This document shows positions 23,040 through 34,100 of a DNA stretch of 64,000 nt, piece by piece (positions within the stretch are counted from its first letter, which is position 1; every line of letters begins with the position of its first letter). The position numbers and the translations under genes are program-made. Under the pieces are notes generated by a model, which was given only the letters and a program-made list of their open reading frames with translations, had not been told where the DNA came from and did no database searches. Origin of the DNA: Terana coerulea (lineage: Eukaryota > Basidiomycota > Agaricomycetes > Polyporales > Phanerochaetaceae); the NCBI GenBank assembly GCA_024811115.1, contig JAKOGH010000854.1, positions 1 through 64,000 on the forward strand, written 5' to 3'.

Positions 23040-26000
23040 ATGCCTTCTTCCTCAAATCCAATCTACAGATGTTTTCATTGTTCTACTGTCACCCCGAACC
23101 GACCAAGGCCTTTCATCACACATAAGCCAGACTCGCCCGCCGTGAAGCATTCGACCGAAAGCTAGCGGGAAAGAGGAGGAGCTCAGACAAAGACAACGGA
23201 AGCGTAATATTGAAGACGTACAGTCTGGTTCAAAATTTCAGATGGTGCCAACAACGACATCCTCGGCCGTGAATCCTCGACAAGTCCACCCCGATCCCTT
23301 CCTTCCCCCAGCACGACAACGGGCCCTTACCTGTTCCCCATAATGAGGCGCAGTCAGTGAACCAACGACAAAGCAAGCGAGCACGCGTTACAGTAGAAGA
23401 CGTGCCAGAAGATGACGAGAAGGACGCAGGGTTCTTACCTAAAGACCCCCATGTCGAGGGAGTTCCCTGGGGTTGCAGGGCGGAACATATGGTCGTGGTG
23501 CACATATATATGAAGCACTTCACAATGCACGTGTCGCTGACGGCCTCGGTTCGCGACCTTGGGCACCATTCGAGGATGAAGAGGAATGGAATCTTGTAAA
23601 ATTCATGCTGACAAGCCGGAATGAGCCAAGGAGACATTGACCGCTTGAAGGAGAAACTTGTGAGTACTTACAATGCTTGCGGGCGCCGATTCATTACTGA
23701 TGTTGGATATTGGAAGATACGAAAGCGCGCTGGTTTGTCCTTCCACAACAAACGTGCGTTCTTCAAGAAGGTTGACTCCCTTCCACAAGGGCCGAACTGG
23801 GAGTGTGAGACGTGGATGGTAGAGGGCGACAGGCTGGATGCGAAGGGAAAGAAGATGACCGAGGAGATGGAGTTGTGGAGGCGGAACCCGGTCGACCTGG
23901 TTAGGGAGCTCATCGGGAACCCGGCATTTGACAACTGCATTGAATATCGCACCGAAACGGCTATATGAGGACGTCCTTCTAACAAAGCCTATCATTAGCG
24001 AGATGTGGTCAGCAGATTGGTGGGAAACAATACAAGTGCGTACCGTCTATGAAGGTAATTCTGGCCCATCTGATCATCTTGAGCAATAGAACCTCCTACC
24101 AGAGGGTGCAACGATTGCGCCGGTCATACTCGCCTCCGATAAGACGCAGCTCTCGACGTTCAGTGGTGATAAATCAGCATGGCCGGTGTATCTTACCATT
24201 GGCAACATAGCAAAGTCTGTGCGCCGCTTGCCTTCTCGGCGCGCAACACTACTCCTGGGATACTTGCCAGTAACGAAGCTCGAGTGCTTCTCGGAGAAGG
24301 AGCGGTCGCTGATGGGCTACCAGCTCTTTCACGACTGCATGCGTTCCTTGCTCCAGCCACTTGTTCGGGCCGGAGTCGACGGAGTCGATATCGTTTACGG
24401 AGACGGCTTTGTTCGAAGAGTGTATCCAATCGTCAGCGGCGTATATTGCAGACCACCCCGAACAATGCCTTGTCGCGTGCTGTCAAGAGAACTTCTGTCC
24501 AAAGTGTCTTGTCCGGCCGACTCAGTGTGGATCCCCGATACATTCCATCCTGCGCAACCCTGAGAAATCAGCCTCAATGATCAATGCAAAGCTGAATGGC
24601 AACAAACCGAAGGATTGGAAGGAGACCGGGCTCCGTCCTGTTCTACCGTTCTGGGCAGACTTACCACACTGTGACATCTTCTCATGTATGACGCCCGATA
24701 TCCTCCATCAACTGCACAAGGGTATGTTCAAGGATCATTCGGTGAAATGGGCAACAGCCTGCATGGACAACGAAGGAAGAAGAAGAGGTCGACCGACGCT
24801 TCAAGGCAATGTCCCCTCATAGCGATCTGCGGCATTTCAAGAAGGGCATTTCGCTGATATCGCAGTGGACGGGTAACGAGTACAAACAAATGGAGAAGGT
24901 CTTCCTCGGCGCTATTGCAGGCAGCGTTGATGATCGCGTCGAGCGCGCTATCCGGGCCCTCATCGACTTCATTTACTACGCCCACTTCGAAATACACACC
25001 ACCGAGTCCCTCAAAAACCTCGAAGCTGCTTGGTACACCTTTCATAAGTACAAGCAAGTCTTCATCGACCTCGAGGTTCGGGAACATTTCGACTTCGCTA
25101 AACTCCACTCTATGGGACACTACCTTTTCTCAATTCGACTACTGGGCACTGCTGACGGATACAACACAGAAGCACCGGAGCGCCTGCACATTGACTTTGC
25201 AAAACTTGGCTACCGGGCGAGCAACCGAAAGGGCTACATCCGACAGATGACGAAGTGGCTCGACCGATTTGAGGCCATCCATCGGTTCGCGGGCTACCTA
25301 GAGTGGCTGAAGGTACTTGTTCCAATTGACGACGAGGACAAGAGGATGAGGACGAGGATGATGAGGACGAGGGTGAGGATGACACCAGGACCAAGGCGGC
25401 GTCATCTGCTGCCAACAGTGAGTCACGACCTTCACCTCTGGCCGCAGATAAAGAAGAGGACAAAGTCCTGGTCAAGATCTACCAACCTACCACGCCATTC
25501 GCACCGACCGGCTACGAGATTGCCAAGCACCCCTCCTTCCCTCGCACCTTGATCAGCTCGATTCACGCAGACTACGGTGCCCAGGACTTCCAGTATGCAG
25601 CAGAATCCTACCTCGGCGCTCTCAGCACCGGTCACCTTACTCAAGCGCAAGTCCGTGCGTTAGGATCTATCCGCATCTCCAACAACGCATGTATACGTGT
25701 GTACAAACAGGTAAAGTACTGCCTCCCGAAAATGGGCCAGGTTTCACAGAAGACGGTCATGGACGCTGTTCGTGCCCTTCCCGCCATCGCGCCGAAAGGA
25801 TTCCATCGTGGCTCGCCGGCACACTTCACCACGGTGCTCGCTATAGAGCAGCGATCAAGAGGGTGGGCAGTACTTCACAGCATGATGCTGACCACCCGTT
25901 ATCAGGTGAGTTGCATATCCGATAGACGAGACGTAAATCTAACAGTGGGCGTGTGTCTGCAGGTATCTCTGTTGGACAAGTGCGACTTATATTCCGACCT

Positions 26001-26378
26001 CCGAAGAATTTGACGAGCTAGTGAAGCATCCGTTGGCCTACGTCGAATGGTTCACCCCGCTTCAAAGTCGAAATGCAACACTCGGAATGTACTCGGTTGC
26101 CCGGTCGACGTGGAGAGGTGGGCGCCGTCAGCGCTTCAGTGATCTCAGTTGACCAGATCATACGCTCATGTCACCTCCTCCCCATTTTCGGCAAGGCCAT
26201 TGACTTGACATGGTCTTCTGAGAGTGTACTTGAGGTTTGTCCTCGCTTCTACATTAATCCTTACCTTCGGCACTCGGACTTTGCGATACTCAGGTTGCTG
26301 CTAGATAGATGGCTTAAACATAAATACCCCCACCTTGTTGCATCCCGCATATCTAGCAATCAAATCAGCTTCATTTAA
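23040..26378 (+). pseudogene. Plavaka-type (KDZ superfamily) transposase with frameshifts
   Basis: The start at 23,040 opens a zinc-finger-like stretch YRCFHCSTVTPNRPRPFITH. Following blocks match the basidiomycete Plavaka family by eye: PWAPFEDEEEWNLVKFML; WMVEGDRLDAKGKKMTEE; LIGNPAFDNCIEYRTE; VILASDKTQLSTFSGDKSAW; YLTIGNIAKSVRR; GYLPVTKLECFSEKE; AAYIADHPEQCLVACCQENF; CDIFSCMTPDILHQLHKGMF; ISQWTGNEYKQMEKVFLGAI; NTEAPERLHIDFAK; HPLAYVEWFTP; SVDQIIRSCHLLPIF; FYINPYLRHSDF. An acidic linker is encoded near 25,330-25,390. Frame changes are needed near 24,431, 24,773-24,788 and 26,101-26,130. These either inactivate the gene or are assembly errors. Introns are present. The likely role is mobilising the surrounding element. 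Confidence 0.85.
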
Positions 26379-26754
26379 ATATTTCTGCTACTCATACTAC
26401 ATGGTGCTATAAAGTCTCGGGCATGTAATACATAGGACTACGACATACTACGGCGGTGAGTGTATCAACTACGGGCGCTCGGTAGAGGTCTGTAGAAACC
26501 TCAGAACTACGGGCGTTTAGGGCGTTTCCTGATGTCCCCACTTACTTATAATGTCAGTCTTCTATTTGAGTGGCTTGCATTGGTATAGAAAGCATTTACA
26601 ACACTTGCAGCCCTCTCTAGCAATATGCCTAGTGCTTGAATAAAGACCTCTGCCAGACAAGGGTTAACTTTCCTCAACCCTTACCCTTACCCTCCGTACC
26701 CTTACCCTTAACCCTCGGAGGGTTTGCAAACCCCTGCCTATCACTAGCGTCTGC

Positions 26755-28332
26755 ACCTGCTGACACTGTCGAAGAGCTTCAGCGGAATCACGTTCCTCCT
26801 CCCACGCTATGTACTGGTTCCAAATCTCGAAGGGAATCTCCAGATAGAGTTCGACAACCACTTGACGGAAAACATATGTCGGGAGAGCGCTGGATGACGT
26901 GCCTGACTTTTTCTTTGGTTGCTTCATGTAGTTGTCCCAGATCACGTTCTGGTCGGCAGCACCGAAAACAGGAGGATCAATTCGGCACCAGTCCTTGTCA
27001 GCGAAGTACCAGGTCATCTAGGCGTAAGGAGAATCCGGATGCCCTGATATACCAGATAGGAGATAAAACATCCCATATCATAGTCTTCAAAGAGTTGTAT
27101 CCGACAGTGATAGGTACGTTCCCAAATGTTTCATCCTGTCATGAAGTCAGCATCTATACGGTAGCATGGTTGACTACGACTCGGAGGCACGTACACATAT
27201 GACCGACTTCTTCGACCGTGCACCTGCAGGCTTGTGGGCAAGAGCGGCATGCACCTTGCCTACTTCTCCTTTTGTTACTGCATGAGCATAGGCTGCGTTG
27301 CGTGCGGCACCAGCACGGATCTCGCCGTAGTTCCCATGTTGAGCTTGATATCCAAATTCGCGATGGCGCCCGGAGCAGTCAATTGATAGATAGGAGAGGC
27401 CAGCGCCAGAGGGGAATGTGGAGATGGGAAGCCTGTGTAAATGCAACACCAGGAGATGACATGCTGGTAGAAGCACCATGGGCGAAAGTCGTGCCTTGTG
27501 GTATGAAATGTCCTGAGTATAAGGCACCTGCTTGACCAATGGCAGATGTCGACCGTGATCCAACAGCCTGTACTTGAACACTATGACCTAGAATGGGAGT
27601 GACAACGATAACTTAGCAATGGCTCGTTGGAAGCATGGTTGCGATAGCATATACGTACCAGGTTTCCGTGCGTCCAAAATATTCCGATAAATCTGTTCAT
27701 CCTCTGGTTGTTGGGTGTACCTATCCGCATTGCGAAGTGGCTGAGTAGAGAGACTGACGTTGCGACGAGGAGCATGTATCATGCTGATAGAAGCTGGAGC
27801 AGAAGACGGTAGTTGCGATAAGATGCGATGGTGACCAGAGGCATGTCCAAAGCCGACCGGAATAGAGGGTAAGGGCTGTGGCGGATTTACGGGCTGACTG
27901 GCATAGTAGGCAGCACCTTGCAGCTGGCCGGACATGCTTGAATGGCTACCAGCGCCCAAATGTGCATGAGACTGGAGTGAATGCGATCCTAGCAATGGCT
28001 TAGGACATCGAGTAATTGATGAGATACTGGCAGACGAACATACCTTTGGGAGTTCCTTGAGTACGACTCTGCGTCTCCCGCCTTTTTGTTTCAGCGCTTT
28101 GTGCGATAATACTGGTAGCACTCGTCACAGATGTAACGACCTTCTTTTCCTGCTTGACTCTGGAGGTAGTTGAGTATTGTCCCAGGCGGAAGGTCCCTTG
28201 ACAGCTGGGACGGTCGCTTTGACAAATTTGAGGGCCCGTGGACACCTCTTCGGTAAAGTCACCTGTTTCAACCGTTTTCCAGGCTGGCCCGGAAAAATCT
28301 TCCTGATCGCTGTTGCGTGCCATATCTATCAC
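26755..28332 (-). pseudogene. N-terminal half of the disrupted alpha-kinase gene
   Basis: From the ATG at 28,330 the minus strand reads MARNSDQEDFSGPAWKTVET. In another frame it then gives LPPGTILNYLQSQAGKEGRY and ICDECYQYYRTKR, a cysteine-pair motif like those in fungal alpha-kinase N-termini. Next is a serine/proline/glutamine-rich low-complexity exon (to about 27,660, with QQPEDEQIYRNILDARKPG), further exons (27,580-27,190), and a final exon with VVVELYLEIPFEIWNQYIAW followed by EEERDSAEALRQCQQVQT. The last exon stops exactly at the transposon target site. At the far side of the transposon the frame resumes as QKELQR. Frame changes around the cysteine motif suggest additional decay or sequence errors. 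Confidence 0.65.
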
Positions 28333-28647
28333 GTCCAGTAATTAATATAATGCAAGGAACTCGACAGAATACAGGGAAAGCCTCACTGTCAACTACCGAG
28401 CTGAAGGCTCACGCACACGAAAAGTCAACAATAGCTTGGTTATTCAAAGAGGGAAATTGCCTGGATGTGATTATGTAAGCGGGTGGCTTGTTACCGGCTA
28501 CTGATCCATTTGTAGTCTGCGACATATTAAGTGATAGAGATCAACAGGCAAATGAAAGGCCTTACAAATCGCATTCAGTGCACAATTGAATTCACTTTGA
28601 ATTGACTTCAGTCCGAGCTATGCTCAAGTCCGGCGATTCGCATAGCT

Positions 28648-29514
28648 TTGCACTTGCCCTCTCACTGCACGGCCAAGATTTCAATGCCTAACCAGCATCT
28701 TCCCAAAGGTCTGTTATCTGCAGAATATTCTTATCAATCATTGAACTCAAAGTCCTGCTTTCAAACGCACCTTCTCACTGGCAGTGCCAAAGATCATTAT
28801 ATCGCCCCTTGGCTCTTGTACTACTGGAGTTTAGGGCTAAGCGATGAGAATATTGTAGAGGAGCTCAAAAAGCACTACGAAACTGATGCCTATGGGTGCA
28901 GGTCAGGATACTTTGTTCTGGTCAGACTGTCCCAAAGTTCTGAAAAACCCATCTATCTAGCCGTATCCAGTGTCAAGCGTTTTCGCAAGGAATGGGGGCT
29001 ACAGAGTACTCGCCAACAACGACATACATTCGCTTCTCTCGATAACTATATTCCAGCACTCAAAGCGCTTTCCGCAAGCAGGAGCACGGGGATTGACAAG
29101 GAAGCTGAGATTAGAATATGGGGTGCGGGCTCCGAGTGCGTTGTTATCATCAGAATTATCCTCCGTGTGGCTGTTGATCAGTCGGATACACATCAGAAAT
29201 CTTGTGCTTGAATACTTGCGGCTGATGGAGCCCGGCCGTGAAAATGCGAGTGGGAAGGCGTATGAAGCGAAAGGTATTCTGGACCACCGGTGTAAACGAC
29301 ATTTGGGCATTGGACCAACACGACAAGTGGAAGCGCTTTGGTCTCTGGCTTCATGGCACCATTGAGCCTCATGCCGGACGCCTTCTCTGGCTGAAAATCT
29401 GGTAGACCAATCGCAACCCTCTACTAGTCAACAGTTACTATATCGAGGCTTCGGCGAGAGCAAAAGGGTTCATTACCACACATTGGAGTACCAGCTGAGA
29501 CTGACACATATGGC
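28648..29514 (+). pseudogene. Integrase-core (rve-like) domain fragment of a fungal mobile element
   Basis: The plus strand reads YYWSLGLSDENIVEELKKHY, an intron near 28,900-28,970, VKRFRKEWGLQSTRQQRHTF, NYIPALK and then, in another frame, FPQAGARGLTRKLRLEYGV, EYLRLMEP, and KRKVFWTTGVNDIWALDQHD followed by KWKRFGLWLHGTIEPHAGRL. The GVNDxWxxDQHDKW block is characteristic of a basidiomycete integrase-core family. A TAG at 29,403-29,405 interrupts the frame after LLWLKIW, and TNRNPLLVNSYYIEAS continues beyond it. The gene is then cut by the inserted element starting at 29,515. The remaining catalytic region is missing, so it is a relic. Confidence 0.75.
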
Positions 29515-29850
29515 TAGCGATAGGCAGGGGTTTGCAAACCCTCTGAGGGTTAAGGGTAAGGGTCACGAAGGGTAAGGGTAAGGGTTGAGGAAAGTTAACC
29601 CTTGTCTGGCAGGGGTCTGCATTCAAATGCCAGGCATGTTGCTGGAGAGGGCTGCAAGTGTTGTAAGTGCTTTCTATACCAATGCAAGCTACTTAAATAG
29701 AAGACTGACATTATGAATGAATGGGGAAAGGCACTTAAATCACCATTTTCAGCCTATTTTGGCAAGGGTTTGAAGGGTAGCCCTCAACCCTTACCCTTCA
29801 TGAGGGTAAGGGTATTGGAGGGTAAGGGTAAGGGTTGCCCTCTGAGCATG
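29515..29850. mobile_element. Short derivative of the 6.94 kb transposon, reverse orientation, one end lost
   Basis: It starts with tagcgataggcaggggtttg (29,515-29,534), the reverse of the right end of the big element. It contains the same subterminal AAGGGT arrays and the core found at 62,184-62,540 in reverse complement. At the other side the similarity stops near 29,850, after ctctgagcatggag. The last 20 or so bases of the terminal repeat are absent and the 8 bp before the element (catatggc) are not repeated on the far side, so that end was deleted. Confidence 0.8.
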
Positions 29851-30520
29851 GAGAAGAGGGATGATCATTTAGTTGTTGAGTGTATGCGTAGTATTGCAAT
29901 CGTAGTCACTAGATGCAGAGCTATGCCGAGAGTACTTGCAACAATGACAGCGACGACGAGCCTGAGGTCCCTAGGCTTGCTTGCTGGCGTTCGCGTTTGT
30001 TACTACGTGACATTGGTTACAGTTATGCTATAAATGGTATTTTAAATTTCAATTCTCAATTTACCGTGGATAATAAATACTGAGTGATAAGCACAAATTG
30101 TGCAGAGACCTGGCAGAGACCTTGTCGTGGCAAGGTGATATGTTGCTTCCTCATGTGCTACGTAAGTAATACCTTGAGCTTCAAGCTTCAAGCCCAGTGA
30201 GAAGCGCGGATATTCGGTAATATCCGAAACTATCCGGAGCTACGCCGCCCAGTGTAAATAGACCACAGTAGCTCACATTGGAACAATCCGTTTTATCATA
30301 GCTACTTTTTTAGGCCGACCATGCGCTAGCCATGCTGGTCTATTGTCGCGTACGTAGCATAGATTGACGTAGAATTCAATATATGGGTGCCCGCATTCTC
30401 GTGCAATATAGCAGGGCTGCAGTAGATCTATTGCGAGCTATTTTGAATATATGCTAATCTATGCGGGACTATCGCGGGCCACTGTAGTCTACTTCGCCCC
30501 GTTTGTACCAATTCCCGCTA
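29851..30520. other. Intergenic stretch, no gene recognised
   Basis: Mostly AT-rich with short frames only. No promoter, RNA gene or repeat is clear. Confidence 0.4.
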
Positions 30521-30527
30521 TCCTCGG

Positions 30528-31120
30528 CTACGCTAAACCACTTTCCTCTATCCGCCACTCGACCACATCGCTCCCGCTAGCTGCCACCGTTGCTCGCTGT
30601 ATTCCCATAGCTCCGGTGCATTCTGTACTTGCGGGGTTAGTGCCTTGCATGTATGGGAGCAACGACGAGTGTGACGACGTACCTGAGCTGTTCGATGCAA
30701 GTGTAGGCTCATGTATCGGTCTTCTTTCTGCCTGCACCAGCTCGTTGTGGTTTCGCAATTGTAATGCCCTATAGTCGTCGTGAATCAGTAGAACTGATGG
30801 TAAAGGACCAGTACTCACACTATCTACAGACTTGACCTCGAGAGCCTGTACAGAGGGCAAGGCTTCAATCAGTGGGACAGCGGAGTACGTGAGAAGAGAC
30901 TGCGAACCTTCACTTTCTTCGCATCCACGACTCGGACAGGTCCTCGCGCAGCGTTCTAGACGACAAGTCCCCGAGCGGCGTCCTGAGCGACAGGTTCTTG
31001 TGCGGCATCCTGGGCGATAAGTCCTTGCGCGTCGTCCTGATTACGACGCGGGGAGCTGCGCTCGGCGCGATGGCATGCTCTTGCTGTTTTGCTTCATTCG
31101 GCGTTGCGGGTATGGTATCT
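30528..31120 (-). CDS. Possible gene with 9-residue repeats, unrecognised
   Basis: A minus-strand frame at 30,860-30,528 reads VLLIHDDYRALQLRNHNELV followed by a serine/threonine-rich end and a stop. Upstream on the same strand a frame reads NQDDAQGLIAQDAAQEPVAQ and DAARGLVV, then a stop codon, then NAARGPVRVVDAKKVK. This gives three to four 9-residue units encoded by 27-bp repeats at 30,961-31,040. An intron could join the two parts. No family is recognised, and the stop inside the repeats argues for decay. Confidence 0.25.
30961..31040. repeat. Three 27-bp tandem repeats
   Basis: The units start at 30,961, 30,988 and 31,015 with cgacaagtcc, cgacaggttc and cgataagtcc. Each ends in a tcctg motif. 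The period of 27 bp preserves reading frame. Confidence 0.7.
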
Positions 31121-34100
31121 TGTCACTGCTAGTGGTCATGCCAGGGTCGGTGTGTGGTAGGAAGGAGCAGAGAACGTAAAGGCAAAAACAAAGTGTGCTC
31201 ACCTTAAGTACATGCACGTGCGCATGCGGCGGACCACGTCATGGAGCTGTAATATCAGTGCAGTGCCGGTAGTCTTAAGAAGATAGCAAAATAGAGTAAA
31301 ATGTGGACGAAAGACACGTCTTGGCGCTTACGCGTAGATTGAGATAGCTGTGGGTAGACCGGCCTATCTCGGACAGGCTTCTCATGCACCACGATATTCC
31401 TCGATATTCCACAATATCCTCGCTTCTCACTGGGCTTCAAGTTCGCCAAACCGATTCCACTTACAAGAGGGTATCGAAGAGATACAGTAACGACGCGTCG
31501 CGGATCGAATCTCTCGCCCCGTCAAACACGCCAGTCATCCCTCCCGTGTCAATTCAGATCGCCCAGCGCCAGCTCCCAGCTCGCTCCCTTCTGCGCTTTG
31601 CTCTTCCCACCGTCCACCGACTCCTGCAAATGCCAAGAATATCGAGAAGTGAAGATAGCGGTGCGCTACCTCACCTTTCCTCGCTCCTTTCCGCTGTTAC
31701 TGACTGGTTCTGCTCAGAATTACGCAGAACCATTCGGATGAATAGCCCAGGTCAGTAAACGACACTGCCGTACCCGCTGCGAGAAGACTTGCCGGGCTCG
31801 TAACGCATAAAACGCCCCTTGCATCGCTCGCGGGACGCGTATTTGTTGTCTCGGGGGCAAATCGGCGCTCGTAATGTAGTGAGGGCAGGCGGCGGATGGG
31901 CAGCCCATGTGAGTCTGCTCTAAGCGTCTCTGACCGGGTGCGTGCCTTGCTGACGGTGTCTAAACGCTGCAGCCTCTTCCAATGGCTCTGAAAGACAAAA
32001 GATGTGTTATGAACACCTGCACACTACGGCGAGAACAACAAGAACATCTCTGTACCCCTGACGGAGACCTTTCGTAGTAGCTCCGCCGCGGGGTCTCGAT
32101 CCGTCGTTATAACGTCGGTTATGGTCAGTCTTGATCTCGTTTTCCTCGGCCGCGTGGTGTGCTTGGACCGTCTTGTCAGATTACTCACAAGCCCCTCGCA
32201 AACCCTCCGCTCGGCAGACGCCAGCATATAATGTATCCACGATCCGGAATTGTCACGGCCGTGCTGCTCGTCCTACACAGCTGCAAGATCCACGACTCGA
32301 CGTTTCGAGCCTCAAGATACCGCGGACCGTCAGCAAAGGACGTCGGCACCCTACCCACGGTCGCCGGACACAATTATATGGTGTAATTGTCGGTTGCCGG
32401 ACGCAAATGTATGGTGTAATCGCGGTCCGGCATCCTCAACAATCCCGCGCCTGGCAAAGACAATGACGGCACTCCAAGACGAAAATAGGGGCCTGTAGGT
32501 TGCGCACGGCAGCGGCGGGCGTCGTCATCAGCGGACCGTACCCCAGCGTCGCGCAGGTGCGCGGACTGACATTGTGACTAAAGCACTCGCCCTGCAGCAG
32601 GCACCATCCACATGCTGGACGGCATCCGGGAGATGCTCGGGCAGGTCCACGGGCCTACAAGGACCGATTGTTGTCTCTCCCATGGCGTCGGTCACGGTCG
32701 GTGACGATTTGCAGGCGACACCCTCTGGGTTCAGCATGGGACCATGGTCGTAGATGGCTGTGGAGGTAGTGTCGGTTGAGGGTGCGCTGCTGCCTGCCCT
32801 AGTACACCTGCCAGAGGTAGAGGGGCTTGCATTCTACCTCGCGTCCCAGGCTGTTGTTCCTACGTCACAGGTTAATAATAAATGAGAACTAGCTAGCATG
32901 TGCTAATACATCCTGCTTTCATTGAATGGCCTTGTCGGTGCGAGAGCAGGCTCATATCTTGGCTGACCATAGTAAGTAGCCCAGACTCCCAAGTGTTGCT
33001 TGTAAGCTACCTAGTATACATGAAGACTACCTAACCACAAAGCCTTGCGGTCCTAGGTAACACTGATCGTGTCAAACTACGCGAGCATGCATAAGTATCT
33101 GTCTCTTACAGAACGGCTGATAGAGGTTCTTGGGGTCTTGTTGCCTGCCGTGATCGCCGCATGCTCGGATCAGCGGGCCGGGTCCCTTTGTTTGTGGCGG
33201 ACCTGTCCCTGTTAGAGCAGACCAGTCTCTGTTGCAATATAGTAGGGTGCCGGGTAGTGCCGGCTCCGGCCCGGGGGCAAATCAGGTCGAAAGCAAGGAC
33301 TTTGTGCGTGCAAATGCAATCGTGTGCTTCGTCCTCCTCCACCAGATCATTTATTTGGCAAAAGAAAGAAAAACGAGAAATTGCGCGAATATTATTTGCA
33401 CTTGGGACATGTGAGCGAGAGGAATTGTGGCAGCTGTGACATATGTGACGACACTGTTTCAGTGACTGTGACAAGAGATCGCGAAGAGGACGCGGATGCG
33501 CTTTGCGACTTACATCGCTCTGAGCCCGAGATATTCCTTTCGTGTTGGTCAGTCTCTACCTCGCATTATGTGAAAAATGTTACTGAAACTATTTGGGGCA
33601 GTAAGCATTGCATTCAAGTTGAGTAGCGGCATGGGGCAACCCAAGTCGCCAGAGGCCGATCAGCAGCGGACCGAACGCTACGAAGCAAGATCGAAGTCGC
33701 CATAGTACCCACTGAGTCAAGCCATTCGCCGCAACTGTTACCGCATCATGGCGATGATGAGCCCACTAGCCTTCAAAGCTTCAAGATGCCTGCGACCACG
33801 AATACCGCTTGTATCCCTACCACCTTATGATAGATACAATTACGGCAGGTATCGTGCTCCCCGTCCTATGGTGAATTTGATACTGGGTGGTGATGGTTTC
33901 AGGTTGCGGCCAATACATGTTGCATCTCTCATCTATGGCTTCGTGATATGTTGCGTGGTACGGGGTGCCTAGAGCACTTGGAGTCAGCGCAGCCAACTCG
34001 AGCTTCAAGGTGTGCATAGCCCCCACTTTCATCTTCTCGGTACATATTGCTTACAGATTTCCAGATGTGCCCTGTCTTGGCCCTGTCTGTTCTCGTTTCG

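Larger units (their letters stand above)
19806..26746. mobile_element. 6.94 kb two-gene Plavaka/KDZ-like DNA transposon
   Basis: The left end tagtgattggcaagggt starts at 19,806. The right end, read inward, is tagtgataggcaggggt, ending at 26,746. An exact 8-bp direct repeat, gcgtctgc, flanks it at 19,798-19,805 and 26,747-26,754. Both subterminal regions carry short arrays of ACCCTT/AAGGGT units. Inside are a plus-strand Plavaka-type transposase (23,040-26,378) and a minus-strand DUF6532/RS-rich gene (20,302 to about 22,986). The host frame of an alpha-kinase exon reads across the empty site (QQVQT then QKELQR), so the insertion is in coding sequence. An 8-bp target duplication is known for Zisupton/KDZ elements, which agrees with the transposase. 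A 357-bp deletion derivative is at 62,184-62,540. Confidence 0.9.

Noticed and set aside
19806..26746. Treating the left and right terminal pieces at 19.8 and 26.6 kb as two independent short MITEs
   Set aside because: Each has only one terminus, they are complementary halves of the 357-bp element, and the same 8-bp duplication flanks the pair, so they are the two ends of one element.
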